Source: Blastocladiella emersonii ATCC 22665
Taxonomy: Eukaryota > Blastocladiomycota > Blastocladiomycetes > Blastocladiales > Blastocladiaceae
Assembly (NCBI GenBank): GCA_025594325.1
Contig: JANHCV010000016.1
Location: forward strand, 496,001-560,000
Direction: 5' to 3'
DNA length: 64,000 nucleotides
Shown: piece after piece, positions 1-12,014 of the stretch
Layout: each line of letters starts with the position of its first letter
Position numbering within the stretch: position 1 is the first letter of the stretch
Made by a program: the position numbers and the translations under genes
Notes under the pieces: model-generated
The model's input: the letters and a program-made list of their open reading frames with translations, nothing else
Databases searched by the model: none
Told to the model about the DNA's origin: nothing

Positions 1-372
1 GAACGGATGGGGCGGCGAGAACGGCTTGGCCGCTGTGGCGGCGGCAGGGGCTGCACGCGTGGAACTCAGCGTCACCTGATCGCGCGTGCGCCTCCCACCT
101 TGAAAAAATAAGAAAGAGGAAATTCGCCGAGCGCAGCTTACCACAGGCCGGTCTCGCCCCGCCGGCCGTCCGTCGCGCCCGGGTTCGACTCTCCCCGCTC
201 GCACATTGCATATCGTGCTCTGCGACTTGCCCCCGACTCCCGGCACTCGAGTGCACCTGCTGCGCCACCATCTCTGTCCGACCGCACCGACTCCTCCGCC
301 AGCTCCACAAAGCACATCCCCTCGCACTCCATTGCATCCACCCCGAATCCGTCGCACCATCTGCCCGGCATC
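1..372. other. Upstream region of the TFIIIC gene, no gene seen
   Basis: I see no coding exon here that joins to anything in the window. The stretch from about 190 to 372 is pyrimidine-rich and is probably the 5' leader and promoter of the TFIIIC subunit that starts at 373. Nothing at the left edge looks like a cut-off gene. Confidence 0.4.
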
Positions 373-3300
373 ATGGAGGATCCGCTCCAGTTCATTCTCG
401 CCGAGGCCACGCTCGAGGGCGAGCGCGGTACGCCTCCTTGTCCCCCCGCTGATCGACGGTCAGAGACTGACGCGGTCGCGCCCGCATGCATACACCGAAC
501 TTGTAGGCGCGTCGCTGCCGCGGCTCTGGCACTTCATCGCGTGCTACCACGAGCACGTCCAGGTCCACCCGTCCGCGACCCTGCAGCTGCCCGAGCCGCT
601 CGCCGACGATGCCGCCGACCCCACCGCCGCCGAGACCCCGGACGCGGCCGTGCCCGTGACCATGGCCGGCGACCAGCTGCTCGACGCGCCCTACCTCGAA
701 TTCATCTGGCGCCTGCTGGTCGAGGACATGCCGCAGTACCTGTGCCGCGTCCACCTCGAGGAGCAGCGCGTCAAGGCCAAGGCCACGGGCGCCGCCTCCA
801 AGCGCCGCCGCCTCGCCGCCGGCCTGCCCGGCGCCGCCAACGGCGACGGCACCGAGGTCAAGATCGTGTGCATCGCCACCCCGATCGACCAGGCCGAGCT
901 CGCCGCCAAGTCGCCGCTCGAGCTCTACGCCAAGTACGGCGACGACCTGCGCTTCGTCGTGCCCGCCGCTGAGCGCCGTACCGAGCTGCTCAAGAAGGTC
1001 AACTGCGTACGTTGCCGTTGTTCGCTGCTCTGATCTCTCCCACACCGCGCTGACTTTGGCGATCACCACCCCCATCACAGGACATGTCCGAGCAGCTCTA
1101 CCTCGTCTTCAAGGAGGTGCTCCGCTGGCGCGCCGTCGGCATCACCCAGGCCGACATCTCCAAGGCCCTAACCCAGGACCCGCGCTCCACCTTCCACTTC
1201 ATCAAGACCCTCGCCGCCCGCAACCTCGTCGTCAAGTTCCCCGTCGTCAGCCGCGGCTCCTACACCCACCTCACCCTCGCCACCCAGTTTGCCCACCGCA
1301 ACGCCTCGTACCTCGCCACCGCCAAGGCCGTCGCCGGCGCCACCGCCGCTGCTGCCATGGGCGGCGATACCCCCGTCGAGGCGCCCGCGCGCGGGCCCGT
1401 TCACGGCCGCCGCCGCCGCTCGGACGAGGACGAGAGCGAGGAGGACGAGGACGACGACGAGATGGACCTGGATCAGGGCACCTCGGCCCCGCACTCGCGC
1501 TCCAGCACCCACGACGGCGACGAGGACGACATTGACGCCGAGGAGACCGAGGAGGTCCGCGCCGCCCTGCTCGGCGCCGGCACCGGCTCCGACATGCCCA
1601 TGTCCGACGCGTCGGCCGCGACCACCACCACCACGACCACGGCCAGCGGCGCGACCACCATCGTCCGCCCCGCGGTCCTCTTCTTCGACGGCAACAGCTC
1701 CGCCAACTCGGTCCTGCCCTTCACGTCGCAGGTACTCGCCGACTCGGCCGGCTACCGCTTCACGTCCCCGGCGAGCGGCCCGTCACAGTCGGCGCTCCGC
1801 AACGACTGGGGCGACAAGCCCGGCGTGTTCGCGAGTCTGGTGCGCCAGAAGCTGTCGGAGCTGCTCCTCGCCGCGCCCGACCACACGGTCCCGTCCGAGG
1901 AGCTGATCGTCGGTCTCGGCCTCGACCCGCAAAAGTACCCGCGCCAGCGCAAGTGGTTCAACCGCACCATCGCGTCCATGGTCGCCACGGGTCACGTCGA
2001 GCGCATCCAGCGGCCCGGCGGGCCCTCGACGCGCCGCCTTGTCAACTGCATCCACCTGCTCGTCCCCTACCGCATGCCCGTCACGGTCGGCTCGCTCGCC
2101 CCGCTCTCGGGCGGCGTCCGCCGCGCCACCGACCACGTCTCGGACTCGCAGAACCGCGGCTCGTTCCGCCAGATCGCGGTCGTCGACGACGACGCGCCCG
2201 CCGCCGCCGGCAGCGACGACTCGGGCGTCCAGGTCAACACCCCGCGCCACAACAACTTGGACGGCGGCGTCATCTCGGTCACGGGCGGTGCGGCTGCTGC
2301 CAACGGCCTCGTCCACGACTCGGGCCTGCTCCAGGACGGCGTCCTCGCCGACCTGCCGTTCGAGTACCAGATCCACCGGCTGCTCGCGCTGACGCCCGAC
2401 GGGCTCACGGCGGGCCAGCTGCGCCGCCAGCTCGGCCGCATCGGCGCGCGCCCCTTCAACAAGTTCATTGACCGCCTGATCCTGTCCAAGAAGACAGTCC
2501 CCGGCGCCCTCGTCGTTCACCGCGTCGCCGAGAACCGCGGCCGCGAGCGCCGCTACCGCTACTTCACCGACGCCGCCATGAACTCGCTCCAGGCCGCCGA
2601 CCAGAGCGTCCAGGTCCTCATGCGCGAGCAGGACCGCCGCACCGCCATCACCAACCTCGTCGTCGCCGGCGCCACCCAGACCAACGTCGCGGCCGCCTCA
2701 GCCGCTGTTGTTGCCGTGTCCGCGTGCAACTCGGCCGCGGGCACGCCCCTCGTCGGGCGCGGTGCGGGCCGAGGCGCCTCGTCTCCCGCTGGCGCTGCTG
2801 CTGGTGCCGCGGCGCCGGGCACCCCGGCGCCTGCGTCCAAGTCCCCGCCGCACGCGGGCTCCGCTCTCGCGCGCGTCATGGGGACGCCCGCGCCTACTAC
2901 CGAAATCGTCGACGTGGACACGCCCGGCTCGTCGTCCGCTCCCGGCACCGAGCCGCGCGCGCCGCGTACGGTTTCGGGCGCCACCTTCTCGCCGTCGAAC
3001 CCGCCGTCGTCGGTCCTCGCCGCGACCTCGACTCGCCCGCTCAGCGCGCCCGCGCCGTCGTCGGCCGTGTCGCTCGGCGTGCGCACCACGGTCGAGGCGG
3101 TGCGGCGGCGCATCATCCTGCTCGAGATTCTGGCCGAGCACCGCGTCGCGCTGTACAACCACGAGCTGCTCAAGGAGATGCAGTCGCGGTACATTTCGCG
3201 GTACCCCGAGGCCGCCGGCAGCAACATGGACAAGAAGACGCTGCAGCGCGTCGTCGAGCACCTGCGCGTCGAGAAGCGCCTCGAGCAGAAGGTCGTCAAC

Positions 3301-6300
3301 TTTGGCATGATCCACGGCGCGCCCGAAAAGTCGGAGCTCCTCGTCATGTGCGACGTCGACAACCCCGTCACCGACGAGGAGGTGCTCGACAAGGTCAAGG
3401 AGATCGAGGGCCGGCTGCTGTACGCCACGGGCTCCCGCGTCACCGATGCGCCGACCCGCGACTGGTCCCACTCGGGACCCACGCCCAGGGCCGAGGACGG
3501 CGGCAGCGACTCGGGTGACGGCGGTGACTCGGACACCGGGTCGGGCCGGCGCGGGTCCACGTCGCAGCTGCCCGTCGACGCGCCGCTCCACGGCGACGGC
3601 GCCCGTGCTGCGCGGTCGCACGCGGCGGCGCACTGGCGCGTAGTCGCGCAGCAGTACGGGTGGCAGGACGCGCGCATGCTGCGTGCCAAGATGCTGTACC
3701 AGTTCCTGTACGAGCGGACGTCGGCCGAGGTGGCGCCCGACCACGTCTTCGAGACGACCATCATCTTCCGCGAGCTCACGCTCGGCATGTACCTGCAGCT
3801 GATCGGGCACACGCACGTGTCGGAGCGGCTCAGCGCGTACTTTGACCAGCACCAGGACACGCCGCTGATCTGCATCGCCGAGGACGTGCGCGGCGAGCTG
3901 CTCGGCAACGACCGCACCAAGCGCCGGTTCAAGTCGCACGTCATGCACCTGCTCAACATCCTGTCGGCGCTCAACGTGATCCACCCGGTCGGCCTCGAGG
4001 GCTACTTCAAGACGGTGAGCGAGCTATCGCCGCTCCACCACAAGTATGTCGTCCCGCGCACCTTCCGCATGCTCAACTACCTCGCCCCGCGCCACGAGCG
4101 CGTCGAGCTCCAGGAGCGCGACGTGTCGACGCTTGGCCGCATGCACCTGTTCTGGAGCGAGCTCGAGGTCATGCGCGCCGCCACCGCGCCCCTCCTCACC
4201 GGGTCCTTGGTCACGGCCGATACGCCCGACCCAGCCAACGGCGTCGCGCGCAATTCTCCGGTGACCTCGGGCCTGACCCACCCCGCCGCCGAGGAAGCCG
4301 CCCGCAGCGCCGAGGCTCTGGCGGCCGACGGCGCCGACGGCGCCGACACCACCACGGCCTCCGCCGCGCCCTCCACCTCGCCCCTCACCTCGCCCATGCC
4401 GACCCCCGCACCCGTCGTGGTCCCGTCCATGGCGCCGCCGCTCGTCGGCCAGGGCAACCAGGAGAGCGACCCGATCAAGTTCATTGGCCTGGCGCGCAAC
4501 TGGATCCCGACCACGACGCTGAGCAAGCGGCAGCGGCGCACCCTCGAGCAGGTGTGCGACCCGACCACGGGGCAGACGCCGCGCAACCACTACAACACGT
4601 GCCAGGAGCTCGCGTTGCAGACCGGGCTCACGATGCAGCGCGTCAAGCAGTTCCTCAAGCGGTTCGAGGACGACTACGTCCGCCGCAAGGTCATGGACGA
4701 GGAAGGGCTCGCGATGCCCGGGTTCGCCGGCATGCAGCTGCGCAACCGGCCCGGCGCCGCCATGTCGGGCGAGGGCGGCGAGGGGAGCGATGGCGACGAC
4801 GCGTCTTCGCGCACCGTGGCCGACACGCACGCCATGTTCGGGCCCGTCGGCGCCTCCGCCCGCCGGTTCGCCCGCTCGGGCACGTCCGCGGCCATGGCGC
4901 GCCTGAGCGAGCGGCGCGGGCGCACGTCGGACGGCGGCGCCAAGGCCGTCAGCTTGCAGCGGCAGCAGCAGGCAGGCGGCGGCGGCACGCGCGGGCGCAA
5001 GACCGGGACGCGCGGCAATGGCCGCGCCGGCAAGGCCAAGCAGCGCGGCAGCAAGCTGGCGGGCACGGTGCAGCTGATCGATCCCGAAACGGGCGCGGTC
5101 GAGCTGGCCAAGCCCAAGCGCACGCGCTTCTCGTGGAACCCCGAAGCCGACGTGCAGCTGATCCACGCGTGGGTCATCCTCAACTACCGCGTGACGTGCG
5201 GCGCGATGCGCAGCATGTCGTGGAAGACGGCGACCGTCATGTTTGGCGGCCGCCCCGTCGGCACGATCCGCCGCCGCATCATGCTGCTGCTCAAGGTGCC
5301 CGACTGGGCGCTGCGCGCCAAGCGGCTCGAGCGCGCGTGGGCCGCGCACCTCGGCGAGGGGTGCCCCGACTGCGCCGCGGCCGGGACTGGCGCTGCGGGC
5401 GAGTCGTCGACGACGTCGGCCTCGACGCCCGTGCTCGACGCGGACGCGGCGCCCGCCACCACGTCAGGTGCCGCCGCGTGGGACCTGGCCAAGTGCATGG
5501 AGCACCTCGCGGCGCTCCCGCTCGACACGTACTCGGGCATGGCTGCGAGCGGGCCGCACGGCGGGTGCGACCTGCCCGACTCGATCGAGGAGCTCGAGGC
5601 CATGTTCGAGGTGCACGCAACGCCCACGGTCCCGTTCCACGAGCGCAAGGACCAGGAGGCCACGGCACGCGCCAAGCTCGTGCTCATGTACGAGAACGCC
5701 ATGTACGTCGACCCGATCGAGCCCGAGCCCGCCGCGATCTTCCCGATCGTGTCGCCCGCCGAGGACGACGAGGAGACCGAGAAGACTGCGGCCTACGACG
5801 GCCAGTCGGTCGCGGACCACGCGGACACGCGCCTGTTCCACGACGTCGCCGCGGTCACGTCGAAGGCTCGCCCCACCGCGTCGGGCGGCAGCACCAACAG
5901 CGCCGCCGACTCGGACTCGGACGAGCGCGGCCCGCCGGCAATGTCGGCCAAGGAGCGCGAGCAGATGCAGGTGGTGATCCAGCTGCTCAAGATGATCTGC
6001 CTGACGCCCGACTCGCAGTACAACTCGACGCAGGCGTTTGCGATGCTGCACACGTTCTCGGGGTCGGTTCTCGAGCGCGCGCTAGCGGCCGTGCGCGAGT
6101 CGGGCGCCCTCGTCCGGCTCCGCGCCCACCACGGCAAGTCGCGCGTCATCCCCGGCCGCAACTACGCGCTCTCGGACCGGTTCTGCGCCCAGCTGTACGG
6201 CAACACGGCGCAGACCCAGATCGCGCAGGCCGTGCGGGCCCTCACCCAGCTCCATGACACCCTGCAGGGCACGGACCCCACGGCCACGGCCACCGGCGAC

Positions 6301-7062
6301 GCCGACGCGTCGCACGAGTTCATGCTCGAGGACATGGTCGAGGACGGCACGATGCTGGCCCTCATTGACCTGCAGGCCGCGGGCCACATCAAGCTCGACG
6401 TGCAGATCAACCGCGCGCGGCTGTTCGCGCTGCCTATTGTCCCCGCGCGGTCGCGCGCGTTCGACATGGAGCTGCCCGTCGCGATCAAGGTCGCGCCGAC
6501 GCTGCCCGTCCCGCAACGGCAGCTCGGTGACGGCAAGGTGCCGTCGACGCACGAGCTGGTGCTCGGGCGCACGTACGTGACGACGGCCGAGGACGACGAC
6601 ATGATGGGCGGCGAGCCGGCGACACCCGCTGGCCCGCCGTTCGTGCGGCTCGGGTTCTCGGCGCCGGTGTGGGTCGACCCGCGCGACGAGGAGAGCATGC
6701 GGCTGTACTGCATCCCGCGCACGCGCATGGTGCCCGACGCGGCGGCCGATGCCGAGGTCGCGGCGCTCGAGCCCGTGCCCGAGCTGCGGCCGTGGATCGT
6801 GCCGCGCATCTGGAACAACATCCACGGGCACGTCGAGCCCGCGATTCTGAGGTCCGCCATGACGTGTGTGCTCGCGTTCCTGATGCGCAACCCGGGCGCG
6901 CGGCTGTCGTGGCTGTGCGACCGGTTCGACCTCATCTTCCAGCGCGTCGAGGTCGAGGAGCTCGTCGAGCAGCTCGAGTTCCGCGGCGCCGTGCTGACCC
7001 AGATCGCGGACGGCCAGGTCTACGTGTTCCTGTGCGACGGCTTCTACCACAAGATCCTCTAA
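373..7062 (+). CDS. TFC3: Transcription factor IIIC largest subunit (B-block binding)
   Basis: Large subunit of TFIIIC, which recognises the B-box of tRNA genes and recruits TFIIIB and RNA polymerase III in the nucleus. Exons are 373-427, 507-1006 and 1081-7062, giving 2,178 residues; introns start GTACGC and GTACGT and end GTAG and CACAG. A B-block-binding winged-helix domain lies at about residues 187-262 (motif TQADISKAL, then STFHFIKTLAARNLVVK). An acidic linker rich in D and E follows at about 300-350. Further winged-helix-like stretches occur near 430-520 and 1040-1130 and at the C-terminus, separated by A/S/T-rich linkers. Yeast Tfc3 is about 1,160 residues and the animal GTF3C1 about 2,100, so the size is of the long type. 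The start was chosen because it opens exon 1 in frame with a clean splice. The gene is convergent with COG6, stop to stop 45 bp. Family call strong; internal domains beyond the B-block are inference. Confidence 0.88.
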
Positions 7063-7107
7063 GCCTTCTGACCATTGTTGTTTTGATTTCAATCTATTGC
7101 GCTCGTT

Positions 7108-9342
7108 TTACACGCCAAGCAACGTCGCCACTTCTTCGGCAGACCGCATCGCGCTCACCTCGTCTGCGAGCGCCGGGTCCGCTTGCACCGCATCGACGAT
7201 GGCGCGGTACGCGGCGAGGAACTGCGCCGACCCGGCGCTCGCGACGACCGCGGCGTGCGTGTGCATTGCGAGGCGGCCGAGGACGCGGCCGACGTCGGTG
7301 ACGGCGCCCGCCATGAGGAACGCGTCGAGGTCGCGGACCGCGGACTGCAGGGTCGGCGCGTCGAGGCCGAGCTCGGACAGCGTCGCGGCGGGCGATGGTG
7401 ACCGCGCTTGGTGGTGCTCGAGGAGCTCGGTAATGGGCGCGAGGCCCGATGCGGTGAGGAGGGCCGATGACTACGCGGACGCAGTGTTAGCCATGGCGGT
7501 TCCTCGCGCGAGGTGAACGCAGCGTACCAGTTCCGAGGTGAGCGAGTCGACGTAGATCTGGACCTGGTTGGCGAGCGCGGCGCGTTTCTCGTCGGACAGG
7601 GCAGCGAGTGCGTCGCGGAGATACTCGAGGCAGTTGACCATGTAGACGCCGGCGTCGGCGCGCGGGATGGCCTGGGCGGCAATGACACAGGCGCGGACGC
7701 ACGGGTCGACGACGAGGTCGACGATGGGCCGCATCTCGGGTGGTGCCGCGGCCGTGGACTGCAGGTAGCGCGCGTGCGTCGCGGCGATGCTGCGCAGGTG
7801 GCCGGCGGTGCGGCGGACCGACGGGGTCGGGAGCAGGTCCGCAGCGTCGGGCGCGTCCCACTCGACGGCGGCGGAAGCCGCCATGGCGTCAAGCGCGTCC
7901 TTGAACTGGCGCAGGGCAAAGAACTGGAGCCTATGGCGTGAAGCGGTTAGCGGGGCGGATCAAGAGGGCAGGAAGCGAGGTACTCTTTGGTGGTAGCCGC
8001 GAGCGGTGACGCGGGGAGGAGGACCTTGAGCAGCATCTGATAGTTGACGACGAGGACGTGGTAGACGCGGTAGGCGAGGGTCGGGTCGTCACGGAGCGGT
8101 GTCGCGAGGTCGAGGCTGCTGCGCGAGCCCGCGGCCGAGGAATTCTCTGCACTCGCGCGGGTGACGGCCTGCTCGATGCGGGTCTGGAGCGGGCGGCAGA
8201 TCCCCGCAATGCTGCGGTCAACGAGATCGACGGCGCGCGAGCGGGGCAGGCCGACGTCCGAGGTCCACAGGGCGAGCTCGGATGCGAGGGCCTGGTGGAC
8301 CCAAGCGTACACGTCGGCGACGAGGCGTTCGGGGTCGTCACCAGTAGAAGCGCCGGCGGCGATGCTGCTGGCAGTGGACCCGCGGCGCGATGGTGGAGCC
8401 CCACCACCCGGGGCTGTTGCGGACGCGGGCGGGTTGCGGGACAGCGCAGCGTCACCAAACCAGCGCGAGAGTGCGGTGCGGCGGTGAGCGACGGCGTCGT
8501 CGAGCAGTGCGTCGAGGAGGACGGTGCGGCGCGACAGGTGGGCGAGGACGGCGGGCAGGACAGCGGGGAGGTCGGGGGCGAGGGCAGCAAAGACCGGGAG
8601 GCGGGCCTGGGCCCAGGCGAACATGTGGTCGTGCGCGGTCTCGATGTGGATGAGCGTAGTTGCCATGATGTCCTTGGCGAGCGGGTTGTTGGGGAAGTCG
8701 AGCTTGTCCTTGAGCAGCTGCTCGAGGGAGACGGCGCGGTTGAGGGCGGCGAAGAAGTCGGGCGAGAGGTCCGAGGAGGGCGACGAGAGTAGGGCGAGCT
8801 CGGCGGGCGACAGGGTGAAGTCGGCGAGGAAGGCGGTCAGGGCGTCGCGCTGCGCGGTAAGGGCATCCCTGTTGTGAGGCCGGGTCAGGACGTGCACAGC
8901 GAGGTTACGACTAGCAAGTGCACATTTCGGAGCGGTGCTCGAGGGCGACGCGCACAAACTCGCCCGTCTGCGAGCGGGCAAAGGCGAGGTCGTCGGCGAC
9001 GGCGCGGCAGTGGGCGTCCATGGCGGCGATGCCGTCGCACACGGCGTCGGCCTCGGCCACGACGGCGTCGGCGAGGGCGGCGAGGTCCTCGTAGGCACGC
9101 CACTGGTCGTCCTCGACAGCGCGCGGCAGGGCGGCGGGCGCGGGCGGTGGCGCAGCGCCGCACCAGGCGTCGAGGGCGGCGAGCGCAGCAGCGCGCTGGC
9201 GGGTGCCCTCGCGGTCCGTGGCGGCGGAGCGGAACAGCGGCGACGCGAGGGCGGCGGCGAGCGACTCGGTGGCGGCGGCGGTTGCGGTCGTTGGTGGCGG
9301 ATACATTGCGGGCAGTGTGCGGTCGCGCGAGCGGTGATCCAT
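7108..9342 (-). CDS. COG6: Conserved oligomeric Golgi complex subunit 6
   Basis: Subunit of the COG tethering complex, which works in retrograde vesicle traffic within the Golgi. Exons on the minus strand are 9342-8924, 8868-7984, 7930-7528 and 7470-7108, giving 689 residues, close to the family's usual 650-700. Diagnostic stretches are the FLADFTLSPAE region followed by FFAALNRAVSLEQLL, then DPERLVADVYAWVHQALASE in the middle of the protein, and a helix-rich C-terminal third. All three introns keep frame (donors GTGCAC, GTACCT, GTACGC). The first ATG of the frame is at 9396; I prefer 9342 because its context (GCCATGG) is better, and 9306 is also possible. It is divergent from the PRS1-like gene. 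Confidence 0.88.
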
Positions 9343-9788
9343 GGCGCCCCGCGGGCGATCGAGGGAGCGCAGACCCGGCATGGCGCGCCCTGCCAACTCA
9401 TCGTGGCCAACGCGTCGCGGTCGCGGGCATCACGCCGCAGCCCGTGCGCCGTCGCCGTGTGGCGGGACGCGTCTCGGGCAAAGTCGGGCCGGCTCGCCAG
9501 TCACGTCGGCAAGCCGCATGAGCGAGCGCGGGAGAGCAACGCCTTCACCGTCGCCTTGTCCGCGACCGCGCCCCAACCGCTGCTGCTTCTCCCCGCGCTT
9601 ACGCGGCCCACTCACACCCCACACACCCTGCCATGTATGTCCTGCCCTTCCACGCGCGCGCGCGCCGCCCGACGCGCGTGCCCGACGACGGCGACGCGGC
9701 CCGCGGCCCGGACCCCCAGCGACCCGCTGCTGACGCTGCAACCGCCGCGCCCAACCCGCCAGCAGCCCCCGCCCCCGCACCGCCGATC
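9343..9788. promoter_or_regulatory. Divergent intergenic region COG6 / PRS1-like
   Basis: This 446-bp interval separates the COG6 start from the chosen start of the PRPP synthetase. The open frame of the synthetase extends upstream to 9633, but those 52 extra residues are proline- and alanine-rich and unlike the family, so I treat them as leader. No clear TATA box is visible. Confidence 0.4.
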
Positions 9789-11003
9789 ATGCGCAACGCC
9801 AAGGTGTTTGCCGGGTCGTCGCACCAGGACCTGGCCCAGGCCATCGTCGACCGCCTCGGCATCTCGTGCGCGCCGCTCGCCATCAAGCAGCACGCCAACC
9901 ACGAGACCTCCGTCGACATTGGCGTGTCGGTGCGCAACCAGGACGTGTTCATCATCCAGTCGGGCAGCGACAGCATCAACGACAGCCTTATGGAGCTCAT
10001 GATCCTCATCAACTCGTGCCGCATCTCCTCGGCCTCGCGCATCACGGCCATCCTCCCCTACTTCCCCTACGCCAAGCAGTCCAAGAAGAAGAAATCGCGC
10101 GGCGCCGTCACCGCCAAGCTGCTCGCCAACATGCTGACCGTGGCGGGTGTCGACCACATTGTCACCCTCGACCTGCACCACGACCAGATGCAGGGCTTCT
10201 TCTCCAAGCCCGTCGACAACCTGCTCGCCGAGCCCTCGCTGTGCAAGTACGTCGCCGAGCACCTCGACGACTACCGCCACGCCGTCGTCGTCGCCAAGAA
10301 CCCCGGCGGCGTCAAGCGCGTCACCCAGCTCGCCGACCGCCTCAAGATCGACTTTGCCCTCATCCACCAGGACAAGTCCGTCCCGAAGCCCGCCAAGGCA
10401 TCGGCCCCGCGCCGCAAGACGCCCTCGGCCGCGGCCGGCGGGGCCCCGCCCACGCTGTCGACCACGGCCAACTCGTCCACGTCGTCGACCAACCTCCTCC
10501 AGACCGCCGCCTCGACCGACTCCATGGCCATTGCCACCACGCACGGACCCGTGCGCTCCACCACCACCACGGCCAACCTCGACGACGTGGAGATGGGCGG
10601 CGAGGACGCCCTGCACCTGGTCGAGGTGTTCGAGACCCAGTGGCACGAGGACGGCCTGCAGCTCGTCGGCGACGTGGACGGCCGCCCGTGCATCCTCGTC
10701 GACGACATTGTCGACAAGCCCAGCTCGTTCCTGTCCGCCGCCAAGCTGCTTCGCCGCCGCGGCGCGACTCACGTCTACGTCATGGCCACCCACGGCGTGC
10801 TGTCCAACGACGCCCTCGCCCAGTTTGAGGAGTGCGACGCCATCCACAAGGTCATTGTCACCAACTCGTACCCGATCTCGCTCGACAAGCAGGCCATGTC
10901 CTCCAAGCTCGAGATCATCGACATCTCGGGCGTCCTCGCCGAGGCCATCCGCCGCACCCACAACGGCGAGTCCATTTCGTACCTCTTCCACACCCCGCTG
11001 TAA
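9789..11003 (+). CDS. PRS1: Ribose-phosphate pyrophosphokinase, Prs1-type subunit
   Basis: Member of the PRPP synthetase family, which makes phosphoribosyl pyrophosphate from ribose 5-phosphate and ATP for purine, pyrimidine, histidine and tryptophan synthesis. It is a single exon of 404 residues from ATG 9789 (the family start, MRNAKVFAGSSH). The cation-binding region is present as DLHHDQMQGFF. Two sites differ from catalytic subunits. The flexible loop reads KKKKSRGAVTAKL, lacking the usual R-A-P, and the PRPP loop reads VDDIVDKPSSF with K where catalytic enzymes have T. About 85 low-complexity residues are inserted after IHQDKS and before LQLVGDVDGRP, the same place as the insertion of yeast Prs1. 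This suggests a structural or regulatory subunit that pairs with a catalytic paralogue elsewhere. The stop is 72 bp from the stop of the convergent gene. Confidence 0.87.
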   Translation: MRNAKVFAGSSHQDLAQAIVDRLGISCAPLAIKQHANHETSVDIGVSVRNQDVFIIQSGSDSINDSLMELMILINSCRISSASRITAILPYFPYAKQSKKKKSRGAVTAKLLANMLTVAGVDHIVTLDLHHDQMQGFFSKPVDNLLAEPSLCKYVAEHLDDYRHAVVVAKNPGGVKRVTQLADRLKIDFALIHQDKSVPKPAKASAPRRKTPSAAAGGAPPTLSTTANSSTSSTNLLQTAASTDSMAIATTHGPVRSTTTTANLDDVEMGGEDALHLVEVFETQWHEDGLQLVGDVDGRPCILVDDIVDKPSSFLSAAKLLRRRGATHVYVMATHGVLSNDALAQFEECDAIHKVIVTNSYPISLDKQAMSSKLEIIDISGVLAEAIRRTHNGESISYLFHTPL

Positions 11004-11075
11004 GCTCTCTCGCTCTCCTCTCCCTCTCGTCATGCCTTACCCCACCTCCTTGAAGAAGAAACTAGTTTTATCATA

Positions 11076-12014
11076 TCACACCTCACCCACGGGGATCGCG
11101 TACACGCGCAGCTCGTCGTCGCCCGATCCGAGCGGGTGGTCCTCGACGACGCGGAACCCGAGCGCCTTGAGCGCGAGCCGGAGCGGGAGGTCGCTCGCCA
11201 TGGCCACGACTCGCACCTCGTCCGCAGCGCCCGTCGGTCCGCTCGCGGCCCCCGCGCCGTACTTGGCGCGCAGGTACCGCTCGGCCGAGCGCAGCATGTG
11301 CTCGAGAATGCCCGGCGTGTGCACCGTCGGCGTCGTGAAGGCGGGTTTCTCGTCGCTTCCGTGGTCGGCGTGGGCGGTCGGCGCGGCGGTGGCCACGCTC
11401 ACGTAGTGCCGCAGGTGCTGGGCGGCTCGGCGGCCGCATACGAGGGTCGTGAGCCGGAGCACGCCGAGCAGGCCCGCGTCAGCGGCGGACTCGTCGCGGT
11501 CGGCTCGGAACTTGGTCGCCGGGGCACGGACGATCGACTTGGTGGCCGAGACGCACGAAACGGCGGACGTGGCCTCCTCGTAGCGCGGCGGCGGGAGCGG
11601 CATCGCGTCGGTGGGGGCCTCGGGATCGGTTTCCCCAGAATCGCCGCGGAAGATCTCGTCGGTGGTGGCCAGGACGCGGTCGAACGCGCCGACCTCGGAC
11701 ACGGGCGCGTGAGCCGTGACGCGGACGGCGAACCGGTCCTCGGGGCGGCCGAGCGTCGTAGACCACGCCACCTCGCGGAGCGTTGCGGCGCGGAGCGTGG
11801 TCTTGATGACGGAGCCCTTGTGCGCGGGCGGCTGCGGGATCGCGATGAAGGCGCGGTACGCGGCGGTGCGCGCGGCCGGGTCGGACAGCTTGTGCAGCTT
11901 GGTCGCAAAGAAGCGCGCGCCGCACGGGGGCGAGGTGCGCGGCGACGGCGTCGTGGTGGGCATCGGGTAGAAGCCGTGCGAGGCGGCGGCGTGCATGGAT
12001 TGCGGCACGGGCAT
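11076..12014 (-). CDS. Hypothetical protein, possible GNAT-like fold
   Basis: I do not recognise this 312-residue single-exon gene. The N-terminal 35 residues are P/T/S-rich. The middle has a stretch with hydrophobic strands and an acidic insert. Near the end, PGILEHMLRSAERYLRAKYG followed by DLPLRLALKALGFRVV resembles the last helix-strand part of GNAT acetyltransferases, where an alpha helix precedes an aromatic LGF motif. The acetyl-CoA pyrophosphate loop (Q/RxxGxG/A) is not evident, so activity is doubtful. Start is the first ATG in frame; a second ATG six codons later is possible. It is convergent with the PRS1-like gene. Confidence 0.6.
   Translation of the reverse strand: MPVPQSMHAAASHGFYPMPTTTPSPRTSPPCGARFFATKLHKLSDPAARTAAYRAFIAIPQPPAHKGSVIKTTLRAATLREVAWSTTLGRPEDRFAVRVTAHAPVSEVGAFDRVLATTDEIFRGDSGETDPEAPTDAMPLPPPRYEEATSAVSCVSATKSIVRAPATKFRADRDESAADAGLLGVLRLTTLVCGRRAAQHLRHYVSVATAAPTAHADHGSDEKPAFTTPTVHTPGILEHMLRSAERYLRAKYGAGAASGPTGAADEVRVVAMASDLPLRLALKALGFRVVEDHPLGSGDDELRVYAIPVGEV

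Noticed and set aside
9633-9788. N-terminal extension of the PRPP synthetase to ATG 9633
   Set aside because: 52 proline/alanine/arginine-rich residues before the family start; more likely leader sequence.
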